Assembly (NCBI RefSeq): GCF_014651995.1
Contig: NZ_BMXY01000001.1
Location: forward strand, 1,426,001 to 1,490,000
Source of the DNA: Cognatilysobacter xinjiangensis
Lineage (GTDB): Bacteria > Pseudomonadota > Gammaproteobacteria > Xanthomonadales > Xanthomonadaceae
Length of the DNA stretch: 64,000 nucleotides
Direction of reading: 5' to 3'
Below the pieces are notes generated by a model, which was given only the letters and a program-made list of their open reading frames with translations, was not told the DNA's origin and ran no database searches. The translations under genes and the position numbers were made by a program. Shown piece after piece: positions 10,250 to 20,675 of the stretch. The number at the start of each line of letters is the position of its first letter. Position 1 is the first letter of the stretch.

Positions 10250-10795
10250 ATGGCGATCTTCCCGAACACCGGCAACAAGCGCGAGGCCTCGCAGCCCGAG
10301 ACCGCGTTGGCCAAGGATCCATCCCCCAACGAATTCTCGTTCGCGCCGGCGCAGGTCGCGCCCGCGCCCTCGCCGATCTCGTCCGCGCCGCGCGCGTCTT
10401 CGCGTGAGGCGAAGGAATCGGTGATCGCTTCGGATCTGTCGATCGAGGGCCGCATCCAGGGCGCCGGCAACGTGCGCATCGCGGGTCGCTTCACCGGCGA
10501 CATCGCGGTGGAGGGCGACCTCACCATCGAAGTGGGCGCGCGCGTCAACGGCGGCGTCAAGGCGCGTCGCGTGGTCGTGGCGGGCGAGCTCGAGGGCAAC
10601 ATCGAATCGGCGCAGCGCGTCGAAGTGGTCGAGAGCGGCGCGATGACCGGCGACGTCAAGGCCGGCACCGTCACCGTAGCGCCCGGCGCGCGCATGCGCG
10701 GCCGCGTGGAGTTCGGCTGGGGCGACAGCGCGGCCGATACCGACAAGGGCAAGTCCAAGGCGGACGCGACGCCGGAGGCCGGCAGCGCCGCATGA
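10250..10795 (+). CDS. Bactofilin family protein
   Basis: A 181-residue protein with a Pro/Ala-rich disordered N-terminus (about 1-55) and a beta-helical bactofilin (DUF583) core from about 60 to 155. The core has the repeated pattern of small and hydrophobic residues SIEGRIQGAGNVRIAG, GDIAVEGDLTI, GGVKARRVVV, and a charged C-terminal tail. Bactofilins polymerise into cytoskeletal filaments that organise cell shape or envelope enzymes. The stop overlaps the start of the zinc-ribbon gene (ATGA), so the two are translationally coupled. Confidence 0.85.
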   Translation: MAIFPNTGNKREASQPETALAKDPSPNEFSFAPAQVAPAPSPISSAPRASSREAKESVIASDLSIEGRIQGAGNVRIAGRFTGDIAVEGDLTIEVGARVNGGVKARRVVVAGELEGNIESAQRVEVVESGAMTGDVKAGTVTVAPGARMRGRVEFGWGDSAADTDKGKSKADATPEAGSAA

Positions 10796-11148
10796 GCGCC
10801 GTCCGGCCCGGCACGCCGGGCGCGACGCGGACCTGCCCGCACTGCCGGGCCACGATCCTCGACACCGCGAGCGTCTGCCCGGGCTGCAAACACCACCTGC
10901 GTTTCGACGCGGCCACCGGCACCGACCTCCAGCGCACCACCACGCTCGCGGTCGAAGGCACGTTGCGCGCCGACCGGCCCGGCGAGGCCGTCGAGTACAC
11001 GATGGTGCTGGTCATCCGCAACGAACGCGGCGAGGAAGTGAACCGACACATCGTCGGCGTCGGCGCGCTCGAAGGCAGCCAGAGCCGCAGCTTCAGCGTC
11101 ACCGTGGAAACGAACGTGGTGCCGGCCGGCAAGGGCCGGCGCCGCTGA
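10792..11148 (+). CDS. Small zinc-ribbon protein coupled to bactofilin
   Basis: A 118-residue protein with an N-terminal CPHC...CPGC zinc ribbon (residues about 16-37). A beta-strand-rich domain follows (TTTLAVEGTLRADRPGEAVEYTMVLVIRNERGEEV, read as two strands) and a basic tail KGRRR. No catalytic motif or membrane segment is seen. The four-base overlap with the bactofilin gene suggests a shared role, possibly as a filament partner or membrane-linked adaptor. That role is inferred from position only. Confidence 0.7.
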   Translation: MSAVRPGTPGATRTCPHCRATILDTASVCPGCKHHLRFDAATGTDLQRTTTLAVEGTLRADRPGEAVEYTMVLVIRNERGEEVNRHIVGVGALEGSQSRSFSVTVETNVVPAGKGRRR

Positions 11149-11155
11149 CGACGCG

Positions 11156-11383
11156 TCAGTCGCAGCCGCCGCAGCTGCCGCAGCCGTCCTTCGCGCGAGG
11201 GGCGGGCGCGATGCGCCGGCCGAGCGTGGCAAGACGCGGCGAGCCGCTGTCGATGAAACGGATCGCGACCCAGCCGCGCAGCCGGCGCGTGGCTTCCGGG
11301 AACCGCGTGCGCAGCACGTAGACGACGCTCGCGAATACCGCGAGCGCGACCAGCACGTACTGCACTGCGAGTCCGGCATCCAT
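11156..11383 (-). CDS. Small membrane protein with Cys-rich tail at the end of the feo operon
   Basis: A 75-residue protein with one N-terminal transmembrane helix (LAVQYVLVALAVFASVVYVL), a basic middle segment and a C-terminal DGCGSCGGCD tail with three Cys. It begins one base after the feoB stop, so it is almost surely cotranscribed. Small Cys-rich membrane proteins often accompany FeoB in place of FeoC and may bind iron or an Fe-S cluster. This one fits that pattern by position and composition, not by a family I can name with certainty. Confidence 0.65.
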   Translation of the reverse strand: MDAGLAVQYVLVALAVFASVVYVLRTRFPEATRRLRGWVAIRFIDSGSPRLATLGRRIAPAPRAKDGCGSCGGCD

Positions 11384-11384
11384 C

Positions 11385-13241
11385 TCAGCCGCCCAGCGCG
11401 TGCGCCACCTGGTAGGTCAGCAGCGACGCCAGGTAGGCCAGCGCGAACAGATAGCCAGCGGAGATCGCTACGTGACGCCAGGAGTTGGTCTCGCGGCGGA
11501 TGGTGGCAAGCGTCGAAATGCACTGCGGCGCGTAGATGAACCACACCAGCAGCGACAGCGCGGTAGCGAGCGACCAGCCCTGCGCGATGATCGGCGAGAG
11601 CGCCTGGGCGGCTGCGTCGTCGTTCGCTGCCTGCAGCGCGTAGATAGTCGCGAGCGAGGACACGGCGACTTCGCGTGCCGCAAGCCCCGGAATCAGCGCG
11701 ATGCATATCTGCCAGTTGAAGCCGAGAGGCGCGAAGATCGACGTCAGCGCATGGCCTAGGCGGCCGGCGAGGCTGTAATCGACCGGATTGCCCACCCAGC
11801 CGTCCGGCGGTGCCGGGAAGTTGAGCAGGAACCACAGCAGGACGGTGAGCGCGAGGATGATGCCGCCGACGCGACGCAGGAAGATCGTCGCACGCTCCCA
11901 CAGCCCGATGGCTACGTCGCGCACGTGCGGGATGCGATAGGACGGCAGCTCGAGCATCAGCGGATGCTCGCCCTTGTCGCGCCGCCACTTCTTCATGATC
12001 CAGCTGACCGCGAGCGCGCTCAGGATGCCCGCCGCGTACAGCGCGAACAGCACGAGACCCTGCAGGTTGAGGAAGCCGAGCACTTCCCGGCGCGGAATGA
12101 ACGCGCCGATGAGCAGCGCGTACACCGGAAGGCGTGCCGAGCAGGTCATCAGCGGCGCGACGAGAATGGTCGCGAGACGATCGCGCGGGTCCTGGATCGA
12201 GCGCGTCGCCATGATGCCGGGAATCGCGCAGGCGAAGCTGGACAGCAGCGGGATGAAAGAGCGGCCCGACAGGCCCGCGGCCGCCATCGTGCGATCGAGC
12301 AGGAAGGCCGCGCGCGGCAGATAGCCGGATTCCTCGAGCGCGATGATGAAGAGGAACAGCACGAGGATCTGCGGCAGGAACACGATGACGCCGCCGAGGC
12401 CGGCGATGATGCCGTCCGCCAGCAGGCTGGTGAGCGGCCCCGGCGGTAACGTGTTCGTCGCCTGTTCGCCAAGCCAACCCGCGCCGGCGTCGATCAGGTC
12501 CATCACCGGCGTCGCCCAGGCGTAGACGGCTTGGAAGATGAGGAACATCACCGCCGCGAGCGCGACGAGCCCGAACACCGGATGCAGCAGCCAGCGATCG
12601 AGCGCGTCGTCGATGGCCGCCGTGCGACGCGGCATGCGCACGGCCGCGGCGAGGATGTCGCGCGTGCGGGCGTGCAGGTCCTCGACGTCGCTGATGCCGG
12701 CGTCCGGGTCGATCGCGGGCAGCGCGGCGCCGCCGCGGTCGAGGATGTCGACCAGCGCCTTCGCGCCACCGCTGCGCACCGCGACGGTCGGCACCACCGG
12801 CACGCCCAGCTCGCGCGACAGCGCATCCAGATCGACCTCGATGCCGCGGCGCTTGGCCGCGTCCATCATGTTGACCGCGACGATCATCGGCCGGCCCAGC
12901 TCGCGTACTTCCAGTGCGAAACGCAGGTGCAGGCGCAGGTTGGTTGCGTCGACCACGCAGACGATCACGTCCGGCGCCGGCTCGCCCGGGTAGAAGCCGC
13001 GGCAGAGGTCGCGGGTGACCGCCTCGTCCAGGCTCGCGGCGTGCAGACTGTAGGCGCCCGGCAGGTCGAGCACCACGTACTCGCGCCCGGACGGCGCGGC
13101 GAAGCGGCCTTCCTTGCGCTCGACGGTGACGCCGGCGTAGTTCGCGACCTTCTGCCGGCTGCCGGTCAGGCGGTTGAACAGCGCGGTCTTGCCGCAGTTC
13201 GGATTGCCGACCAGCGCGAGCCGCAGGGTGCCGGCACTCAT
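11385..13241 (-). CDS. feoB: Ferrous iron transporter FeoB
   Basis: A 618-residue inner-membrane Fe(II) transporter. The N-terminal cytosolic G-protein domain has G1 GNPNCGKTALFNRLTG, G2 around VTVERKEG, G3 DLPGAYSL and the G4 VNMMD motif. A helical linker is followed by about eight transmembrane segments from residue 205 on, including the conserved Gly/Cys regions (SSFACAIPGI, PLMTCSARLPVY). Together with FeoA it imports Fe(II) under low oxygen. The start overlaps the feoA stop by four bases. The length is shorter than E. coli FeoB (773) but usual for this group. Confidence 0.95.
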   Translation of the reverse strand: MSAGTLRLALVGNPNCGKTALFNRLTGSRQKVANYAGVTVERKEGRFAAPSGREYVVLDLPGAYSLHAASLDEAVTRDLCRGFYPGEPAPDVIVCVVDATNLRLHLRFALEVRELGRPMIVAVNMMDAAKRRGIEVDLDALSRELGVPVVPTVAVRSGGAKALVDILDRGGAALPAIDPDAGISDVEDLHARTRDILAAAVRMPRRTAAIDDALDRWLLHPVFGLVALAAVMFLIFQAVYAWATPVMDLIDAGAGWLGEQATNTLPPGPLTSLLADGIIAGLGGVIVFLPQILVLFLFIIALEESGYLPRAAFLLDRTMAAAGLSGRSFIPLLSSFACAIPGIMATRSIQDPRDRLATILVAPLMTCSARLPVYALLIGAFIPRREVLGFLNLQGLVLFALYAAGILSALAVSWIMKKWRRDKGEHPLMLELPSYRIPHVRDVAIGLWERATIFLRRVGGIILALTVLLWFLLNFPAPPDGWVGNPVDYSLAGRLGHALTSIFAPLGFNWQICIALIPGLAAREVAVSSLATIYALQAANDDAAAQALSPIIAQGWSLATALSLLVWFIYAPQCISTLATIRRETNSWRHVAISAGYLFALAYLASLLTYQVAHALGG

Positions 13242-13528
13242 GCGCGCTCGACCTCCGCCTCGGCCTCGCGGCGCAGCGGCGCGTCGGCCGGTTGCGGCAG
13301 CCGTACGCCGATGCGGTCGGCCTCGCGGCGACGCAGCGCGAAACGGGTATAGCCGACCTGCACCAGCAGCGGTTCGGCGCCCACCGGCCCGGCGGCCATC
13401 ACCTCGACGGGTTCGCCGGCGACGAAGCCCAGCTCGCGCAGGCGGCGCGCGATCGGGTCGTTCGGGGCGGCGTCCTCCACGGCGACGACGGTCGCGGCGG
13501 TGCGGAACGGCAGCTCGGACAGTTTCAC
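13238..13528 (-). CDS. feoA: FeoA, ferrous iron transport SH3-like protein
   Basis: A 96-residue FeoA with the SH3-like core: MKLSELPFRTAATV, RLRELGFVAGEPVEVM, and LLVQVGYTRFALRRREADRI. FeoA binds FeoB and is required for Fe(II) uptake. I choose the GTG at 13528 because VKLSEL matches the usual start; a TTG at 13546 would add six residues but overlaps the Fur box and has no RBS. The stop codon overlaps the feoB start (ATGA). The promoter region just upstream carries the Fur site. Confidence 0.88.
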   Translation of the reverse strand: MKLSELPFRTAATVVAVEDAAPNDPIARRLRELGFVAGEPVEVMAAGPVGAEPLLVQVGYTRFALRRREADRIGVRLPQPADAPLRREAEAEVERA

Positions 13529-13545
13529 GGCGGAACGTCGTCCCA

Positions 13546-13567
13546 AATGGGAATTGTTCTCATTCTA
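13546..13567 (-). promoter_or_regulatory. Fur box and -10 element of the feoAB operon
   Basis: The 19-base palindrome AATGGGAATTGTTCTCATT (13546-13564, plus strand) has arms AATGGGAA and TTCTCATT. It is close to the Fur consensus AATGAGAATNATTCTCATT. A good minus-strand -10 TAGAAT (13567 to 13562) overlaps its upstream end, so iron-loaded Fur would block RNA polymerase. The -35 is weak. Confidence 0.8.
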
Positions 13568-13683
13568 TCACCGCCGCCTCGGCCGCGACCGGTACCGCTC
13601 GCGCCGCTTCAGCTTGCTCGCCGACGCCGCGGGGCGTCCACGGCGACCGGCTATGATCAGGCGCTTTCCCCGGGCACATCTCG

Positions 13684-14469
13684 ATGAGCCATCCCCTGCT
13701 CCACCTGCGCGACGGCGCGGTCGCGCGCCTGAGGCTGAACCGGCCGCAGCTGCACAACGCCTTCGACGCCACGCTGATCGCCGCCCTCACCGGCGCGCTG
13801 GAGAGCGTCGCCGCGGATCCGGATGTGCGCGTGGTGGTGGTCGAGGGCGAAGGCGCGTCGTTCTCGGCGGGCGCCGACCTCAACTGGATGCGCGGCATGG
13901 CCACGGCCAGCGAGGAGGAGAACCGCCGCGACTCGCTCGCCCTCGCCCGCCTGATGCGCACGCTCGACGAGCTTCCCAAGCCGACCATCGCCCGCGTGCA
14001 GGGCGCCGCCTTCGGGGGCGGCGTCGGGCTGGTGGCCTGCTGCGACATCGCGATCGCCACGGCCAACGCGAAGTTCGGCCTGACCGAGGCCCGGCTCGGC
14101 CTGCTGCCCGCCGTGATCTCGCCCTACGTCATCGAGGCGATCGGCGAGCGCCAGGCGCGCCGCTGGTTCGCCACCGCCGAGATGTTCGACGCCGCCACCG
14201 CGCACCGCATCGGCCTGCTCCACGAACTGGTGGACGACGAAGCCGCGCTCGACGCTGCCGTGCAACGCCAGATCGACCTGCTGCTGAAGGCGGGCCCGGT
14301 CGCGGCGGCGGGCGCCAAGGCGCTGGTACGTCGCGTCGCCGCCCGGACCGACCGCGACCGCCTTGATGCCGACAACGCGGCGCTGATCGCCGCGCTGCGC
14401 GTGTCGCCCGAGGGCCAGGAAGGGTTGGGCGCATTCCTCGACAAGCGCACGCCTGCCTGGCAGCCGTGA
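13684..14469 (+). CDS. liuC: Methylglutaconyl-CoA hydratase (enoyl-CoA hydratase family)
   Basis: A 261-residue crotonase-fold enzyme that hydrates 3-methylglutaconyl-CoA to HMG-CoA. Seen: FSAGADLNWMRGM with the CoA-binding AGADL, VQGAAFGGGVGLVACCDI forming the oxyanion hole, and FGLTEARLGLLPAVISPYV with a Glu in the catalytic position. AVISPYV is characteristic of methylglutaconyl-CoA hydratases. Its stop overlaps a possible 51-codon ORF that bridges to liuD. Confidence 0.88.
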   Translation: MSHPLLHLRDGAVARLRLNRPQLHNAFDATLIAALTGALESVAADPDVRVVVVEGEGASFSAGADLNWMRGMATASEEENRRDSLALARLMRTLDELPKPTIARVQGAAFGGGVGLVACCDIAIATANAKFGLTEARLGLLPAVISPYVIEAIGERQARRWFATAEMFDAATAHRIGLLHELVDDEAALDAAVQRQIDLLLKAGPVAAAGAKALVRRVAARTDRDRLDADNAALIAALRVSPEGQEGLGAFLDKRTPAWQP

Positions 14470-14620
14470 ACCGCGCGACGCACGGCCACGAATCGACGAA
14501 GCCGGGTGCGTTCAAGGCCCGCGCGCGGCATGCGCACCCCGACTACCTCGGCCGGTTCGTGATCGACACGCACCGCCCCGCCATCGCAGCGGTCCGAGAC
14601 CGCCCGGAAGCCACGTCCTG

Positions 14621-14621
<1 letters not shown>
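14466..14621 (+). CDS. Possible 51-codon ORF bridging liuC and liuD
   Basis: An ORF starting at GTG (14466), overlapping the liuC stop as GTGA, and ending in TGA that overlaps the liuD ATG as TGATG. The predicted product is basic and His-rich (MNRATHGHESTKPGAFKARA at its start), with no membrane segment or known motif. Exact start/stop overlaps on both sides would couple translation of liuC, this ORF and liuD, avoiding an untranslated gap of about 150 bases. Chance ORFs are common at this GC content, so it is a candidate only. Confidence 0.35.
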
Positions 14622-16617
<1,996 letters not shown>

Positions 16618-16621
<4 letters not shown>

Positions 16622-17514
16622 GCGATTTCGTCCGCATCGTCGAAGTGGGCCCGCGCGACGGTCTGCAGAACGAGAAGGCGATCATCTCGACCGCCGACAA
16701 GATCGCGCTGATCGATCGGCTGTCGATGACCGGCCTGCCGGTGGTGGAGGCGACGAGCTTCGTCAGCCCGAAATGGGTGCCGCAGCTCGCCGACGCAGCC
16801 GACGTCTATCGCGGCATCTCCCGTCGCAAGGGCGTCGACTATCCCGTGCTGGTGCCGAACCTGCAGGGCTACGGGCGCGCTCGCGAGGTCGGCGTCACGC
16901 ACATCGCGGTGTTCACCGCAGCGTCCGAAGCGTTCAACCGCAAGAACATCAATGCATCCATCGAGGAGTCGCTCGAGCGTTTCGCGCCGGTGATGGAGCG
17001 TTCGCAGGCCGACGGCGTACGCGTGCGCGGCTATGTGTCGACGGTGCTCGGCTGCCCGTACCAGGGCGAGGTCGACGTGGCCGACGTGGTGCGCGTGGCC
17101 AAGGCGCTGCACGCGATGGGCTGCGAGGAGGTGTCTCTGGGCGACACCATCGGCGTCGGCACGCCGGTGAAGGCGCGGCAGATGCTGCGCGCCGTCGCGA
17201 ACGAAGTGCCGATGCAGGCCCTGGCCGTGCATTTCCACGACACTTACGGGCAGGGGCTGGCCAACATCCTCGCCTGCATCGAGGAAGGCGTGCGCGTGGT
17301 GGATTCGGCGGTGTCCGGCACCGGCGGCTGCCCGTACGCGAAGGGCGCAAGCGGCAACGTCGCCAGCGAGGACGTGGTCTACATGCTGCACGGCATGGGC
17401 ATGACGACGGGCGTCGACCTCGATGCGCTGGTCGACACCGGCCGCTGGCTGGCGGGGCTGCTCGGCCGCGAGACGTCCAGCAAGGTCACGCGCGCACGGA
17501 GCGCCGCCGCATGA
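16618..17514 (+). CDS. liuE: Hydroxymethylglutaryl-CoA lyase
   Basis: A 298-residue TIM-barrel lyase that splits HMG-CoA into acetoacetate and acetyl-CoA, the last step of the leucine route. Seen: EVGPRDGLQNE with the catalytic Arg-Asp, EATSFVSPKWVPQ, and GTGGCPYAKGASGN, the HMG-CoA lyase active-site Cys signature. It starts at GTG overlapping the liuD stop, and its own stop overlaps the next gene (ATGA), so liuC-liuD-liuE-GNAT read as one operon. Confidence 0.93.
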
Positions 17515-18002
17515 AACCGGCCGAATACACGATCCGCCCGATCGAGGCGCGCGACGACGCGGCGATGGCCGCGATCATCCGCGGCGTGATGCCCGAGTTC
17601 GGCGCCTGCGGCTCGGGCTTCGCGATCAACGACCCCGAGGTCGACTGGATGCATCGCGCCTACTCGTCGCCGCGCGCTGCGTATTTCGTCGTCGAAGTCG
17701 ACGGCGAGGTGGTCGGTGGCGGCGGCGTGGCGCCGCTGGAAGGCGGCGACGCCGACACCTGCGAACTGCGCAAGATGTATTTCCTGCCGCGTGCGCGCGG
17801 ACTGGGTGCCGGCGCGAAGGTGATGGAGCTGTCGCTCGGGAAGGCGCGCGAATTCGGCTTCCGCCGCTGCTATCTCGAAACGCTCACCGGCATGGACGCG
17901 GCGATGCGCCTGTACGAGCGGTCAGGCTTCCGTCGAATCGACGCGCCGTTGGGCGCGACCGGCCACGGCGGCTGCGACATCTGGTACCTGCGCGAGCTCT
18001 GA
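17511..18002 (+). CDS. GNAT family N-acetyltransferase
   Basis: A 163-residue acetyltransferase. The acetyl-CoA loop is ARGLGAGAKVMEL (the Q/RxxGxG/A motif), preceded by LRKMYFLP and followed by LETLTGMDAAMRLYERSGF. The substrate is not known. It is coupled by a four-base overlap to the HMG-CoA lyase gene, so it is expressed with leucine catabolism, but the link may be positional only. Confidence 0.8.
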   Translation: MKPAEYTIRPIEARDDAAMAAIIRGVMPEFGACGSGFAINDPEVDWMHRAYSSPRAAYFVVEVDGEVVGGGGVAPLEGGDADTCELRKMYFLPRARGLGAGAKVMELSLGKAREFGFRRCYLETLTGMDAAMRLYERSGFRRIDAPLGATGHGGCDIWYLREL

Positions 18003-18052
18003 TCGGCGCCCGCCGGTAGAATCGCGGCCTTTCCGCCTTTCGAGGATCCGCC

Positions 18053-18823
18053 ATGCAGATCTCCAACGCCCGCGCCGTCATCACCGGTGGCGTCTCCGGC
18101 CTCGGCTTCGCCGTCGCCCAGCGCATCGTCCGCGAGGGCGGCCGCGTCGCCCTGTTCGACGTCAACGAGGAGAAGGGCCAGGCGGCCGTCGCCGAACTCG
18201 GCGCGGACAAGGCGAAATTCTTCCGCACCGACGTCACCGATGAGGCGGGCGTGGTCGCGAACGTGGCGGCGGCCAACGAGTTCCTCGGCGGTCTCAACGT
18301 CGCGGTGAACTGCGCGGGCATCCTCGGCTCGGGCCGCGTGCTCGGCAAGGACGGCCCGATGCCGCTGTCGCAGTTCCAGACCACCGTCATGGTGAACCTG
18401 GTCGGCAGCTTCAACGTCGCCAAGGCCTGCGCGCAGGTGATGCAGGCCAACGAGGCCGGCACGGACGGCGAGCGCGCCGTGATCATCAACACGGCGTCCG
18501 TCGCTGCCTACGAAGGCCAGATCGGCCAGGCTGCGTACTCCGCGTCGAAGGGCGGCGTGGTCGGCATGACGCTGCCCATGGCGCGCGAGCTGGCCCGCTT
18601 CGGCATCCGCGTGCTCACCATCGCGCCGGGCGTGTTCTGGACGCCGATGGTCGACGGCATGCCGGAGTCGGTGCAGCAGTCGCTGGCCGCGTCGATTCCC
18701 TTCCCGTCGCGCTTGGGCAAGCCGGAGGAATTCGCGGACCTCGCGGCCTACATCCTCGGCAACACCTACCTCAACGGCGAGACCATCCGCCTCGACGGCG
18801 CGACGCGCCTCGCGCCGAAGTAA
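18053..18823 (+). CDS. Short-chain dehydrogenase, type II 3-hydroxyacyl-CoA dehydrogenase-like
   Basis: A 256-residue SDR with the cofactor motif TGGVSGLGFA, the Asp after beta-2 (FDVN) that selects NAD, NCAGILG, the catalytic Ser in NTASVAAYEG and the YSASK motif (Tyr and Lys). The similarity pattern (AVNCAGI, YEGQIGQAAYSASKGG, NGETIRLDGA) is that of HSD17B10-like 3-hydroxy-2-methylbutyryl-CoA/3-hydroxyacyl-CoA dehydrogenases. That suits isoleucine or fatty acid oxidation beside the liu genes. A TAGAAT at 18017-18022 is a likely -10, so it probably has its own promoter. Confidence 0.85.
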   Translation: MQISNARAVITGGVSGLGFAVAQRIVREGGRVALFDVNEEKGQAAVAELGADKAKFFRTDVTDEAGVVANVAAANEFLGGLNVAVNCAGILGSGRVLGKDGPMPLSQFQTTVMVNLVGSFNVAKACAQVMQANEAGTDGERAVIINTASVAAYEGQIGQAAYSASKGGVVGMTLPMARELARFGIRVLTIAPGVFWTPMVDGMPESVQQSLAASIPFPSRLGKPEEFADLAAYILGNTYLNGETIRLDGATRLAPK

Positions 18824-18835
18824 TCAGGAACTGCA

Positions 18836-19402
18836 ATGAAGGCCTACGACATCAAGAAGGGCAACGTCGTCGAGCACAACGGCGGCGTGTACCAGATCCG
18901 GGACATCGAGCGCAGCAGCCCGCAAGGCCGCGGCGGCAACGTGCGCTTCCGCTTCACCATGTACAGCGTGCCGGGCGGCAACAAGCTCGACGCCAGCTTC
19001 GACGGCGACGACGACCTGCGCGAAGTCGACCTCGTCCGTCGCCAGGCCACGTTCTCGTACATGGACGGCGACGCGTTCGTATTCCTCGACGACGAGGACT
19101 ACACGCCCTACACGCTCGACGCGGACGTCGTCGGCGACATGGCCGGCTACATCGTGCCGGATCTCTCGGGCTGCTACGTGCAGGTCATCGACGATGCGCC
19201 GGTCGGCCTGCAACTGCCGCAGACCGTGACGATGGACGTCGTGGAGACGCCGCCGGAGCTCAAGGGCGGCACGGCGACCAAGCGCCCGAAGCCGGCGAAG
19301 CTGTCGACCGGCCTGGAGATCATGGTTCCCGAGTACATCGGCAACGGCGAGCGCGTGCTGGTCAATACGACCACGGGCGAGTTCGCCGGCCGCGCCGACT
19401 GA
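18836..19402 (+). CDS. yeiP: Elongation factor P-like protein EfpL (YeiP)
   Basis: A 188-residue three-domain EF-P paralogue: KOW-like domain 1 ([20 protein letters not shown]), then two OB domains ending in [18 protein letters not shown]. The tip loop SSPQGRGG places Arg at residue 32, where classical EF-P has the modified Lys. EfpL relieves ribosome stalling at proline-rich and other difficult motifs. The extended domain-1 loop and the EfpL-like length argue against ordinary EF-P. It starts 12 bases after the SDR stop. Confidence 0.88.
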   Translation: MKAYDIKKGNVVEHNGGVYQIRDIERSSPQGRGGNVRFRFTMYSVPGGNKLDASFDGDDDLREVDLVRRQATFSYMDGDAFVFLDDEDYTPYTLDADVVGDMAGYIVPDLSGCYVQVIDDAPVGLQLPQTVTMDVVETPPELKGGTATKRPKPAKLSTGLEIMVPEYIGNGERVLVNTTTGEFAGRAD

Positions 19403-19497
19403 TCGGCACCGGGAACTCGCACGGCGGCGGCCGGTCCCATCTCCGCGCCGTCGCCGGCCACGCCGGCATCGCGCCCTCCGACGTCCTTGAGGTGACC

Positions 19498-19887
19498 ATG
19501 CGCGCTCTTCCCATCGCTCTCGTCCTCGCCGCCTGCGCGGGCTGCGCCACCACCGCGCCGCAGAAGACCGCGGCGCCCAAGCCCGCCGCGGCGCCGAAAC
19601 TGGTGCTCAGCTGTCCGGCGCCAGCCAAGCGGGAGGCCTTCGCCACGTGGTGCGACCTGCCGGCCGACGTGCGCGCCTTCGTCGACGACCGCGACACCTG
19701 CGAGGACTTTCGCGCCGCGCCCTGGCCGTCGTCCGAAAGCCCCGCCGACCGCCATCGCCGCAGCGAGATCGTCGAGGGGCTTCGCACGAGCTGCGCGGGC
19801 CTGGAGCGCCGTCTGACCGAGCTGCGCCAGCGGCACGCGTCCAATGCGCCGGTGGCGGCGCTGCTCGCGGCTTACCAGCAGCGCTGA
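19498..19887 (+). CDS. Putative lipoprotein
   Basis: A 129-residue protein starting at the ATG at 19498, which follows a GAGG RBS (19489-19492). The signal sequence MRALPIALVLAAC has lipobox LAAC; a second Cys follows at AGC. The mature part has a Pro/Ala/Lys-rich linker, then Cys-containing segments (LSCPAP, TWCDLP, DTCEDF, TSCAGL) and a basic helix ERRLTELRQRH. Evenly spaced Cys suggest disulfides in the periplasm. The function is unknown. Confidence 0.65.
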   Translation: MRALPIALVLAACAGCATTAPQKTAAPKPAAAPKLVLSCPAPAKREAFATWCDLPADVRAFVDDRDTCEDFRAAPWPSSESPADRHRRSEIVEGLRTSCAGLERRLTELRQRHASNAPVAALLAAYQQR

Positions 19888-19942
19888 AGCGGTCGCGAGA
19901 TCGTCGACACGCGGTGCCGATACATCGCGCGGCCGTGGGCAG

Positions 19943-20524
19943 TCAGCCCGCCTGTTGCCCCGACCACGCGCGCCACTTTTCCGACATGCGCCGCACCGAT
20001 TCGTCCGACGACGGATCGGCGAGCAGCTCGCGCACGTCGCGCCAGGCGAGGTCAAGCGACTCCTCGCTGACCACGAACGCCTCGTTCGCGCCCGCACGCA
20101 CCACGTAGCGCACGTCGTAATGCCAGTGCGCGGGCACGTCGCCGCGTTCGGGAATCCAGTGACGGTCGAGGTCGAACAGGCCCGGTTCCAGCGTCAGGCC
20201 ATCCAGACCGGATTCCTCCTCCGCCTCCTTCAACGCCACGCGGCCGAGGTCGGTATCACCGTCGGCATGGCCGCCCAGCTGCAGCCAGCGCCCGAGCTTG
20301 CGATGGTGCGTGAGCAGCACGCGCGCGCCGCTGCGATCGACCAGCCAAGCCGAGCCGGTGAAGTGGCCCGCAAGCCGCGCGCGGGTGAACGGCGCGCTCT
20401 CGACCTCGTCCAGCAGCTCGAGGAAATGGCCGACGACCTCCGCCTCATCCGGCCAGCGCCGCGCGTAGTCCTCGAGCTCGCCACGCAGGCGGTCGATCGA
20501 TTGCGGGTCGTATGCGAGGTCCAT
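19943..20524 (-). CDS. NUDIX hydrolase
   Basis: A 193-residue NUDIX protein. The Nudix box is GGHADGDTDLGRVALKEAEEESGL, close to GX5EX7REUXEEXGU, with Lys in place of the box Arg. The N-terminal about 45 residues are helical. The His-Tyr-Asp stretch HWHYDVRYVVRA resembles NUDIX enzymes near 'phosphohydrolase' and NTP-pyrophosphohydrolase groups. The substrate cannot be assigned. It is convergent with the preceding lipoprotein gene. Confidence 0.8.
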   Translation of the reverse strand: MDLAYDPQSIDRLRGELEDYARRWPDEAEVVGHFLELLDEVESAPFTRARLAGHFTGSAWLVDRSGARVLLTHHRKLGRWLQLGGHADGDTDLGRVALKEAEEESGLDGLTLEPGLFDLDRHWIPERGDVPAHWHYDVRYVVRAGANEAFVVSEESLDLAWRDVRELLADPSSDESVRRMSEKWRAWSGQQAG

Positions 20525-20675
20525 ACGGCAGCGTCCTCTTGGGTGCAGTGCAGCATTATCCCCGCTTAGCGACGAAAGCAGGCGAAAGGCGACTTGTGCA
20601 TGGCCTGCGGCTGCGGCTAAGGTCGGCGGGTTGTCCGGTCCGTCAGGCCCGGGCTTTTCCTGGGGAGAGAAAGCA

